DNA from: Candidatus Treponema faecavium
Lineage (GTDB): Bacteria > Spirochaetota > Spirochaetia > Treponematales > Treponemataceae
Direction of reading: 5' to 3'
NCBI GenBank assembly: GCA_019113455.1
Contig: DXHG01000211.1
Span: 1-20,337, forward strand
DNA: 20,337 bases
The position numbers and the translations under genes were made by a program. The notes under the pieces are model-generated. The model made no database searches. It was given only the letters and a program-made list of their open reading frames with translations, and was not told the origin of the DNA. Shown in pieces: positions 14,205-20,337 of the stretch; position 1 is the first letter of the stretch, and every line of letters starts with the position of its first letter.

Positions 14205-15885
14205 GTTGTTCCTTTTGTTTCAGCCGCCGAGGCGAGCCGATGCGGTCTCCCGCGGCAAATACCGCCGCCGCGAACACGCCGAGCAGTACGCCGCACACGC
14301 ACGCCTGCGGCAGGCGATACGAGCCGGCAAGGCGGTACGTGTACAGCGCGAGCGTATCAAAGCGCGGAATGGCCAGTATAAGCGGCAGGCTCGCATCTCC
14401 GCAGGAAAGCGCAAAGCAGAAACAGAACGCAGAAATGCAGCTGCGCGCCGCCGCCGGCACAAAGACGCGGAACACGGTATCAAACCGCGACGATGCCAAA
14501 AGCCGCGCTGCGTCTTCGGTGTCGCGCGGGATGCGCGCCGCCGCGGGCGCAATCTGGCGGAGCGCGAGCGGCCAGTAGAGCGCCGCCTGCGCGAGCACGA
14601 GCGTTGCCGGTGTGCCGCGTCGGATGAGTATCGTAAAGCCGAACCCGATAATAACTGACGATACCGCAAGCGGCAATATCGGAAGCGTGCGCGCAAGCAC
14701 GCCGGCGCACCGCCGCTGCACGGCAAACGCATACACGGCGCCTGCGGCGGTGGCAAGCAGCGCCGAACAAAACGCCGTGATAAGCGTATTGCGCACTGCC
14801 GTGTAAAAGCCGCCGCGCGCAAACACACGGACAAATGCATCGAGCGAAAACTGCGGCAGAAAACCGTCGTGCAGCTGTCGGTAGCCTTCCTGCGCGGCAA
14901 ACGCATTGAACGCAACTGAGGCAAGCGGCGCAATAAAAAAGAAACACACGCACGCAAACAGTATAAACGCTCCGGCGCGCTCCCCCGTTCCGGAGAGGCG
15001 GCGGCGCATATGCGCAGCTGCGTCAAACAAAAAGCCCGCGCTCCGTTCCGTCCTTGATGACAGCGCGGCGTACGCGGCGGCAAAACAGAGCGCCAAAAGC
15101 GTCTCGGCTGCGGCAAATGCCGCGGCGCTTTCAAAGTCGATTGCGGTGCGCGCCGCCTGGTATATCTGCACTTCAAGCGTAGAGCCGCCTGCTGCGCCGA
15201 ACAGCAGCACAATAATGAAGCTGAAAAAGCAGTACAGGAATACTAAAAGGCTCGCTGACAGTATGGCTGGCAGAAGCTGCGCGAGCGTTATCGTGCAAAA
15301 GATGCGTACACGGCCCGCGCCAAGGAGCGCCGCGGCTTCCGCTTCGGCGCGCGGCAGCCGTTCCCATACGTCGGCAACGGTGTGCATGATAAGCGGAAAA
15401 TTGTAAAATCCCTGCACGAGCACAAGCCCCGTAAACGAATACAAAAATGTGAGCGGCGGCTCTGTAAAACCGAACAGCTGCATAAGCAGGCGGTTTGCCG
15501 TTCCCTGCATCCCGAAAAACATCACGAACCCGAGCGCCATTAAAAGCGGCGGCAGACAGATCGGTATGGGAGCAAGCGCCGATAAAAACCGCCGCAGCGG
15601 AAAGTCGCGACGGCTCACAAAAAAGGCAGCCGGAAGACCGACGGCAAGCGCCGCAAGCGCAGAAGCTGCCGCCTGCCGCACGGTGTATAAGGCGGCGGTA
15701 CGGACTTTGTCTGACAAGAGGAGCGCCGCAGCATCCCGTACTGTGAGCGTTCCTGCAAACAGCGGACTGAACGCAGCGGCAAGCGCGAGCACAAAACACG
15801 CGCAGAGCACCGCGAATACAGCAAGCGCCGCCGATGCGGCAAGCGCGTACACGGTGCTGACCGGAGACAGCCGCCGCTGCTTCAT
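14191..15885 (-). CDS. thiP: Thiamine ABC transporter permease (ThiP-like)
   Basis: Fused two-domain inner-membrane permease of the ThiP/FbpB class, 564 residues with about twelve hydrophobic segments. Each half carries an EAA-like ATPase-docking loop: EAEAAALLGAGRVRIFCTI in the first half and DTEDAARLLASSRFDTVFRV in the second. The first helix is at about 11-40 (ALAASAALAVFAVLCACFV). The gene is very rich in Ala/Arg and GC, producing long spurious frames on both strands. It starts 12 bases after the ThiB stop and overlaps ThiQ by 14 bases. The transported substrate is thiamine or its phosphates by association with ThiB; the permease sequence alone would not tell thiamine from iron. Confidence 0.92.
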   Translation of the reverse strand: MKQRRLSPVSTVYALAASAALAVFAVLCACFVLALAAAFSPLFAGTLTVRDAAALLLSDKVRTAALYTVRQAAASALAALAVGLPAAFFVSRRDFPLRRFLSALAPIPICLPPLLMALGFVMFFGMQGTANRLLMQLFGFTEPPLTFLYSFTGLVLVQGFYNFPLIMHTVADVWERLPRAEAEAAALLGAGRVRIFCTITLAQLLPAILSASLLVFLYCFFSFIIVLLFGAAGGSTLEVQIYQAARTAIDFESAAAFAAAETLLALCFAAAYAALSSRTERSAGFLFDAAAHMRRRLSGTGERAGAFILFACVCFFFIAPLASVAFNAFAAQEGYRQLHDGFLPQFSLDAFVRVFARGGFYTAVRNTLITAFCSALLATAAGAVYAFAVQRRCAGVLARTLPILPLAVSSVIIGFGFTILIRRGTPATLVLAQAALYWPLALRQIAPAAARIPRDTEDAARLLASSRFDTVFRVFVPAAARSCISAFCFCFALSCGDASLPLILAIPRFDTLALYTYRLAGSYRLPQACVCGVLLGVFAAAVFAAGDRIGSPRRLKQKEQHDGR

Positions 15886-15897
15886 GACGGCAGCAGA

Positions 15898-16920
15898 TTA
15901 CTGCGCAAGCAGCTGCATGACCGCCTCCACTGCCTGCGGCAGCGCTTCGGGGTCGGCGGCAAGCTGCTTATGCGCCGCAGGCGCGCCTGCCTTGTATGAA
16001 TCGGGGAGTTCAACGTGTTTATTTACCGGATACATCCACTGCGTCAGCGGCAGCACGTTCTGCGCTTCTTCGCTTATGAGAAAATCGATAAACGCCTGCG
16101 CGCCCGCCCTGTTTGCCGCTCCTTTAAGGATACCGGCTCCTTCAATCTGATACGGATGGCCTTCGTCAAATATCAGCGCCTGAAACTGATCTCCTTCCCC
16201 GTATTCCAGGTGATACGCGGGACTTGTCGTATAGCTCACAACAAGCGGCGCTTCTCCCGACGTAAAAAGGCCGTAGCCGGTGCTCCAGCCGGGAGCCATC
16301 GTAAGGATATTAGGCTTGAGCTCCCGCCAGTAATCAAGATACGCGTCTCCAAACACGCACAGCGTCCACGCGACAAAGCCGAGCCCCGGCGTACTCATGC
16401 GCGGGTCAAGGAGAATGAGTTTTTTCTCATATACCGGATCAGTCAGATCCTCAAGGCTCTGCGGCGCGGGAAGTCCTGAACTGGTATCGAAAATAATGGC
16501 AAAATCGCTCCAGTCATACGGAGTCAGGTGCCCCGTCTTGTCAAAAAGCAGCCAGCTGTCGGAAACAACCGATTCAAGCGCCTGAGGCCGGTACGGCTCA
16601 AGCACATCAAAAGCAAGCGCCTGAGGCAGCAAATTATTGTCGACGCCTATGATAACATCCGCCTGCGGCGCGTCTTTTTCAAGCACGGCGCGCGAAAGCA
16701 CCTGCGCCGCATCTCCGGCGTCAATCAGCGTGCAGACATAGCCGGTGCGCTCCTCAAAGAGCCGTGCAAGCTCAGGCCCCGGCCCCCATTCGGACACAAA
16801 CGAGTCGTAGGCATATACGACTACTTCGTTCTGCCGCTGTTCATTTGCATCGGCAGCCCCTCCCGCGTACAGCGGCGCCAAAAGCGCCGCCGCGCACATA
16901 AGCGCAATATGCAGTTTCAT
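15898..16920 (-). CDS. thiB: Thiamine-binding periplasmic protein (ThiB/TbpA-like)
   Basis: Periplasmic receptor of the thiamine/TPP importer, 340 residues. The signal peptide MKLHIALMCAAALLAPLYAGG has no Cys lipobox, so soluble periplasmic protein is predicted. Motifs matching the ThiB family, as I recall it from E. coli, are YAYDSFVSEWGPGP near the mature N-terminus, DVIIGVDNNLL, PYDWSDFAIIFDTS, STPGLGFVAW and SYTTSPAYHLEYGEG, which contains aromatic residues used for ligand stacking in the family. GGAGG precedes the ATG. The gene starts 16 bases after the XRE-cupin regulator stop and ends 12 bases before ThiP. The strong motif match makes thiamine a better call than iron or polyamine. No TPP riboswitch fits in the short gap upstream. 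Confidence 0.92.
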   Translation of the reverse strand: MKLHIALMCAAALLAPLYAGGAADANEQRQNEVVVYAYDSFVSEWGPGPELARLFEERTGYVCTLIDAGDAAQVLSRAVLEKDAPQADVIIGVDNNLLPQALAFDVLEPYRPQALESVVSDSWLLFDKTGHLTPYDWSDFAIIFDTSSGLPAPQSLEDLTDPVYEKKLILLDPRMSTPGLGFVAWTLCVFGDAYLDYWRELKPNILTMAPGWSTGYGLFTSGEAPLVVSYTTSPAYHLEYGEGDQFQALIFDEGHPYQIEGAGILKGAANRAGAQAFIDFLISEEAQNVLPLTQWMYPVNKHVELPDSYKAGAPAAHKQLAADPEALPQAVEAVMQLLAQ

Positions 16921-16936
16921 GCCGTATTCCTCCGTG

Positions 16937-17524
16937 TCAGATAAAGCGCTGCGGCGGCGTTACGACCCAGAACGCCTTCAGCTCCGTGTCTCCTGTATTC
17001 ACGAGCGTGTGCGGAGAAGACGCAGAAAACGAAATGCTGTCCCCCTGATCAAGGTCATACACACGAGACTCATACTGCAGCTGCGCCTTTCCCTGTATAA
17101 TCACGCCCAGCTCCCGCCCCAGATGCCCGTATGAACCGCGGTGCGTATGTCCTGCCGGCGGAATACAGACAAGGTACGACTCAAGCGCATGAACGCCGTC
17201 TTTTTCCGTCGGCTGCGCAAGTTCCTCGTAGCGGACTTCGTCTTCTTCTATGGAGCGCCGTTCGCCGGCGCGGATAACCTGCACCGGCCGGTCGCGCCGG
17301 TATTCTTCAAACAGGAATTCCAGATTTATATCAAGTACATCCGCAAGCGCAAGCAGCGTGTCTATTGCCGGCGACACGCGGTTGCGCTCTATCTGCGAAA
17401 CGAGACTTTCGCTTACGCCGGCGCGCTGGGCAACGACTTTCAGCGTATAGCCTTTGCGTTCCCGCACCGTGCGCAGCTTTTCTCCAAAACGGTAGGGAAC
17501 CTTTTTCTGCTGCGTCTGTTCCAT
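16937..17524 (-). CDS. XRE-family transcriptional regulator with cupin domain
   Basis: Small-molecule-responsive DNA-binding regulator, 195 residues. The N-terminal XRE helix-turn-helix is at about 14-75: LRTVRERKGYTLKVVAQRAG, then VSESLVSQIERNRVSPAIDTL, with the recognition helix at VSESLVSQIE. A linker is followed by a C-terminal cupin_2 barrel at about 115-190. This has HTHRGSYGHLGRELGVIIQGKAQL, GDSISFSASSPHTLVN and the final strand FWVVTPP, so His residues that could bind metal or ligand are present. The Shine-Dalgarno AAGGAG lies over the stop of the gene before, 8 bases away. Regulators of this class often control their own operon. Here that would be the unknown gene plus thiBPQ, and the palindromes at 18603-18715 are the obvious target (inference). 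The ligand is unknown. Confidence 0.92.
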   Translation of the reverse strand: MEQTQQKKVPYRFGEKLRTVRERKGYTLKVVAQRAGVSESLVSQIERNRVSPAIDTLLALADVLDINLEFLFEEYRRDRPVQVIRAGERRSIEEDEVRYEELAQPTEKDGVHALESYLVCIPPAGHTHRGSYGHLGRELGVIIQGKAQLQYESRVYDLDQGDSISFSASSPHTLVNTGDTELKAFWVVTPPQRFI

Positions 17525-17532
17525 TCTGTATG

Positions 17533-18615
17533 TTACTCCTTGCTTTCCTCGAATATAAAGCGCAGAAAATGGTCTTCAAGCGTGTTGTGCGGACCTTCAA
17601 GACCGAGGCGCTTGCGCGCGCGGGCGTTGTCGCGGCGTATGCTGTACGACATGTAAAAATCGCGCAGGTCGGAGCTCAAATCAATTTTTACCGGCTGTCC
17701 GAGGAACGCCGATATCTCATCGCGCCCAATTGCGGCAACACCGCGCTCACGCAGATTCTGCTTCAATTTGATAATCTGTTCGTACGACAGCCCGAACAGA
17801 AATTCTTCCATCGCCTGCGACACATCCTTGTCCGCAAGCCGCATTTTTAAAAACTTGTTCCAGCTTTCACCCATCTGAATGGAAATGAGCAAAAGCTCGC
17901 TTGTGCCGACCATCGTGCCGAACGCGGGTGCGAGCGTCCGCCGTGCTTCCCAGACTTCGCGCAGCACCGGCGCGATATCTACGATATTTTGATCCCAGCG
18001 GTGTTCCCACAGCACAATCAGCGATTTTGCGATGCGGCGGCGTATATCGATATGAATCGAAGTATTGTTGATAAGATCCAGATACACGTCCTCTGCCATC
18101 ATCGTAAAGAGCAGTCCCATCGTCGTGTCTTCAAACTGCTTGACGTCTTCGGCATCAAGACCGAACGCTTCAGCAAGCCGGCACATAGAAGAAAAGGTGT
18201 GATACTTGACAATCAGAAAGCCCTTGCCGAGCGTCGCTTTTGACGGCAGGTACAGTATCTTGTCCCCGTCAAGGTGCTTCACGAGCGATTCAACGAGCGT
18301 CGTCTGCGTGCGTTCTTCGCCCATGATCATCTGGCGCTGGAGCAGCGACGGAAAATACGCGATGCTTTCGGCAAGGCGGCGCATATTTTCGATGCGCGTC
18401 TGCAAGTCGTCAAACGTTTCCATCGACTTTTCCATAAGATGCGCGAGCAGCATATTGATAAGCGTCTGCTCGTGCTCGGTGAGCACAATAATATTGGTAG
18501 AAAATCCGCTGTCTGCCCCTGAATCGGCGGCACCGCCGTAAAACTCAGACAGATCAACCGTTTCAAATGTCAGATTGTTGTCCTGCGAAGTATCCACAAT
18601 ACGCAAGTATACCAT
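17533..18615 (-). CDS. Conserved-looking hypothetical protein leading the thiamine operon
   Basis: Not recognised. It has 360 residues from the ATG at 18615, or 354 from GTG at 18597, which lies just after a TATACT hexamer; neither has a Shine-Dalgarno. There is no signal peptide or membrane segment, so cytoplasmic. After an acidic N-terminus (LSEFYGGAADSGADSG, about 23-38) it is mostly helical, rich in Leu, Met and charged residues. Notable stretches are LTEHEQTLINMLLAHLMEKS, HIDIRRRIAKSLIVLWEHRW, AFGTMVGTSELLLISIQMGE and the C-terminal RARKRLGLEGPHNTLEDHFL. No catalytic, Walker or zinc motif is evident. Codon use matches the rest of the operon and the frame is intact, so it is a real gene. 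The 8-base gap to the XRE-cupin gene implies co-transcription. A regulatory or scaffold role is possible, but no function should be assigned. Confidence 0.85.
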   Translation of the reverse strand: MVYLRIVDTSQDNNLTFETVDLSEFYGGAADSGADSGFSTNIIVLTEHEQTLINMLLAHLMEKSMETFDDLQTRIENMRRLAESIAYFPSLLQRQMIMGEERTQTTLVESLVKHLDGDKILYLPSKATLGKGFLIVKYHTFSSMCRLAEAFGLDAEDVKQFEDTTMGLLFTMMAEDVYLDLINNTSIHIDIRRRIAKSLIVLWEHRWDQNIVDIAPVLREVWEARRTLAPAFGTMVGTSELLLISIQMGESWNKFLKMRLADKDVSQAMEEFLFGLSYEQIIKLKQNLRERGVAAIGRDEISAFLGQPVKIDLSSDLRDFYMSYSIRRDNARARKRLGLEGPHNTLEDHFLRFIFEESKE

Positions 18616-18621
18616 ACTTGC
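18603..18621. promoter_or_regulatory. 19-bp palindrome over the operon start (operator candidate)
   Basis: GCAAGTATaccATACTTGC: perfect 8-bp arms around a 3-bp centre. It covers the ATG at 18615 of the minus-strand gene and contains TATACT (18611-18606), a good -10. Its half-site GCAAGT is the same as in the palindromes 60-100 bp upstream, which argues for one dimeric regulator binding all of them. Confidence 0.6.
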
Positions 18622-18665
18622 CAGGAAAACGCCAGAAAGTTTTTACCGTCCGCAAGGGCACACCT

Positions 18666-18715
18666 CAACTTACCATAGCCTGCAAGTTAACTTGCCAAGA
18701 CTTGCAAGTCAACTT
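18666..18715. repeat. 22-bp periodic repeats with GCAAGT/ACTTGC half-sites
   Basis: Two 22-bp units (18666-18687 and 18688-18709) match at about 16 of 22 positions, both with AACTT near the start and ending TGCAAGT. A third partial copy, CAACTTAA, follows at 18710. The array contains two perfect palindromes: GCAAGTTAACTTGC (18682-18695) and GACTTGCAAGTC (18699-18710). The 22-bp spacing is two helical turns, placing sites on one DNA face. A likely multi-site operator for the minus-strand operon, the plus-strand gene, or both. Confidence 0.65.
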
Positions 18716-18803
18716 AACGCGGCGGCGCAGTCAATCTGCGGCGCTGCTGTTTGTCATCCGGCTGCCGCTCCGCCCAAACAGAGCGCGTACTATTGTACCA
18801 TAT

Positions 18804-18833
18804 TTTATAACACACAAAACTGCCCGACACCAA
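18804..18833 (-). promoter_or_regulatory. Candidate distal promoter of the thiamine operon
   Basis: On the minus strand: TTGGTG (18833-18828), an 18-bp spacer and TATAAA (18809-18804). Transcription from near 18797 would give a leader of about 180 bases passing through the palindrome cluster. A TACAAT just downstream (18796 region) is an alternative -10 with a poor -35. The rest of the 18616-18910 gap shows no ORF and no TPP-riboswitch core that I can recognise. Confidence 0.35.
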
Positions 18834-18910
18834 TTTTAATACGGCATAGACGGCAAAACCGGCATCTTTTTGTTATTTCAGCGCTATATATACAGAGTAT
18901 GGAGGTATAT

Positions 18911-20014
18911 ATGCACACACATCGTTTTCCTTTATTCAAGCGCGTCTGCGCCGTGCTTTCCTGGTGTCTGGCTGGCGCTGCCGTGTGTATCGCAAGCACG
19001 GTCGCCGCGGCGGCGACGGCGTGCGCAGTGCGCGAACCGGCGCTTGTCTGGGTATCAGGAGATTTCAGTATTCCTGAGCTTGCATACTGCGCCATGACGG
19101 ACGCGCGCACGATTGAAATGGGGTTTTCAAAACCGGTCTCCGTGAACGCAGTGCTCTGCAGCGCTGACGGCAGCAATGCCGAAAGCATACAGGCACACAC
19201 CGCCGAAACGCCGTCTGCACAGACATATGTCGCCAGGATGCAGACGTCAGCCTCCGCGGCGGCGGGCGAGCCGTACCTGCTTCACGGCGAAGCCGAGGAC
19301 ACTAACGGAAACACGCTTTCGTTTTCTGTTCCCGTAACCGGATACAACGGCCGCGTTCCGCTTTTGGTATTAAGCGAAATACGCACAGCATACACAAAAG
19401 GAAAAGTGGAATTTGTCGAGCTGTACGCCGTAACGTCAGGCAATCTTGCAGGCATCACGCTGTTCAGCGCCTATGACGGACAGGCGGACAGCTATCAATT
19501 CCCCGCAGCCGAGATACAGGCAGGGGAATACATCACGCTGCATATGCGCGCGCTTGAAGACGGCTGCATCGATGAAACAGAAGCGGATCTCAACGCGGCG
19601 ACAGCGGGCGAGGCGCTCGCGGACGCGCGCGATTTCTGGGTGCAAAACACGTCTGCCCGCATAGGAGACTCTGACATTCTTTTACTGTATAATGATTTTA
19701 CCGGAGAAATTATTGACTGCGCAGCATACAGCGAGTCAGAAAAAACCGACTGGAAAAATGACGCGATGCGCCGTGCAGCAGAGGAGGCACATGCTGCGGG
19801 CATGTGGCCGTCCGCGGCGGTTTCAGGCGCGCTGTGTTCTGACGGCACAACGCCGACACGCACAATCTCGCGTCAGAATATCCCGGAAATAGCACAGCGC
19901 GGCGGCTACGATCCCGCCGCAATGAACGGCCCCGGCTGCTGGATGGTAACCGCGACAAGCACGGCGAGTCCCGGAAAACCGAATTCGGACAAACCGCACA
20001 TCGCGTCAAAATAA
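18911..20014 (+). CDS. Exported protein with lamin-tail-like domain
   Basis: Secreted or envelope protein, 367 residues, function unknown. The ATG at 18911 has an ideal GGAGG at 18901-18905. The open frame reaches back to 18575, but that part crosses the divergent control region and is rejected. The N-terminal export signal is about 1-37: basic FKR, then VCAVLSWCLAGAAVCIASTV. It ends AAAATAC, so signal peptidase I cleavage or a relaxed spirochaetal lipobox with C38 are both possible. A beta-rich region (about 45-145) includes TDARTIEMGFSKPVSV, like bacterial Ig-like repeats. A lamin-tail-like (LTD) fold follows at about 150-358: LLVLSEIRTA, KVEFVELYAVTSGNLAGITL, AGEYITLHM, and the family-typical ending TATSTASPGKPN. 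Such domains are usually in surface or DNA-associated extracellular proteins. The next gene starts 76 bases downstream. Confidence 0.83.
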   Translation: MHTHRFPLFKRVCAVLSWCLAGAAVCIASTVAAAATACAVREPALVWVSGDFSIPELAYCAMTDARTIEMGFSKPVSVNAVLCSADGSNAESIQAHTAETPSAQTYVARMQTSASAAAGEPYLLHGEAEDTNGNTLSFSVPVTGYNGRVPLLVLSEIRTAYTKGKVEFVELYAVTSGNLAGITLFSAYDGQADSYQFPAAEIQAGEYITLHMRALEDGCIDETEADLNAATAGEALADARDFWVQNTSARIGDSDILLLYNDFTGEIIDCAAYSESEKTDWKNDAMRRAAEEAHAAGMWPSAAVSGALCSDGTTPTRTISRQNIPEIAQRGGYDPAAMNGPGCWMVTATSTASPGKPNSDKPHIASK

Positions 20015-20090
20015 CACGCCGCGGCACGGTAATCCAGGCGCGGCAGGCAGGCGGTTCACACAGACGCGGCAATAAAACGAGGCACTGTAT

Positions 20091-20337
20091 ATGGAATATG
20101 AAGTTAAACGGCTTACGCTATTTGAACCGCTTGTGTTTGCCATTATAAAGCAGCACGGCAGCGCGCAGGGCACAGACGCGCCGCAAGAAGAGCTCTTCAT
20201 GTATCGAACGGCGGTAACAGAGCGCGACATGAATCCCGACCGGAACCGGTATCTCACGGACGAAACCTACTGCGGCACGGCTGTTTTGCCGCACTGTGGC
20301 ACACAATGCACGTCTGCCGCGCAGCAGACGCGCATTG
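20091..20337 (+). CDS. Unrecognised protein, 3' partial
   Basis: Open reading frame of 82 codons that runs off the right edge. It starts MEYEVKRLTLFEPLVFAI, then a hydrophilic stretch with EELFMYRTAVTERDMNPDRN and several Cys (DETYCGTAVLPHCGTQC). GAGG lies 8 bases before the ATG. There is no signal peptide. It is on the same strand as the lamin-tail-like gene, 76 bases after it, with no terminator visible between, so co-transcription is plausible. Too little is present to name a family. Confidence 0.6.
   Translation, partial: MEYEVKRLTLFEPLVFAIIKQHGSAQGTDAPQEELFMYRTAVTERDMNPDRNRYLTDETYCGTAVLPHCGTQCTSAAQQTRI

Noticed and set aside
14219..15799. Long alternative frames on both strands within the ThiP-like gene
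   Set aside because: They are Arg/Ser/Cys/Ala-rich products of GC-rich DNA with no motifs. The 564-residue frame has clear transmembrane helices and two EAA loops.
18575..18910. Upstream extension of the lamin-tail-like gene (112 extra codons)
   Set aside because: It runs through the palindromic control region and the divergent gene start. The ATG at 18911 has a perfect Shine-Dalgarno and begins a signal peptide.
1..20337. CRISPR array, tRNA, rRNA, transposase, integrase or toxin-antitoxin pair
   Set aside because: I looked for regularly spaced repeats, cloverleaf ends, DDE or recombinase motifs and small paired ORFs, and found none that hold up. The only tandem repeat is the short 22-bp array at 18666-18715.

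Overview
The window looks like chromosomal DNA of a spirochaete, most likely a Treponema-type bacterium. This rests on the ThiB-ThiP-ThiQ set, the cleavable signal peptides ending near AGG/AGGNKD, the YesM/YesN-type sensor pair with a sugar importer, and the mixed, roughly half-GC composition. It is a judgement by eye and no marker proves the genus. I see no rRNA, tRNA, CRISPR array, insertion sequence or phage gene.

Layout. (1) 1-3252, plus strand: the C-terminal part of an HtrA-type periplasmic serine protease whose first codons lie off the left edge, then uvrB, overlapping it by ATGA. (2) 3230-4198, minus strand: a cation diffusion facilitator overlapping the end of uvrB tail to tail. Divergent from it at 4284-5279 is an NAD(P)-binding SDR/epimerase-like enzyme. 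Both of these genes have good sigma70-type promoters whose predicted transcription start falls on or next to the ATG, so both mRNAs may be leaderless. (3) 5341-13482, plus strand: an 8-kb module that is visibly more AT-rich than its flanks. It holds a YesM-type sensor histidine kinase, a YesN-type response regulator with an AraC output domain, a periplasmic solute-binding protein, two MalF/MalG-type permeases and a type I sulfatase with no export signal. The simplest reading is sensing, import and cytoplasmic desulfation of a sulfated carbohydrate, with the importer borrowing an ATPase encoded elsewhere. The 8690-8845 and 10139-10228 gaps hold inverted repeats and hairpins that probably set expression of the binding protein and permeases.

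(4) 13509-18615, minus strand: a tightly packed five-gene operon, transcribed as unknown 360-residue protein, XRE-cupin regulator, ThiB, ThiP, ThiQ. ThiB has clear thiamine-binding-protein motifs. I see no TPP riboswitch ahead of the operon. Instead, the 295-bp divergent gap and the operon start hold a cluster of GCAAGT half-sites: a 19-bp palindrome over the first gene's start, a 14-bp perfect palindrome, a 12-bp perfect palindrome, and a 22-bp periodic repeat. These are natural candidates for the operator of the XRE-cupin protein.

(5) 18911-20014, plus strand: an exported protein with a lamin-tail-like domain. It is followed at 20091 by the start of an unrecognised gene that runs off the right edge.

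The most unusual parts are the thiamine operon control region with its regulator and unknown leading gene, the paired leaderless promoters, and the two-component/importer/cytosolic sulfatase module.
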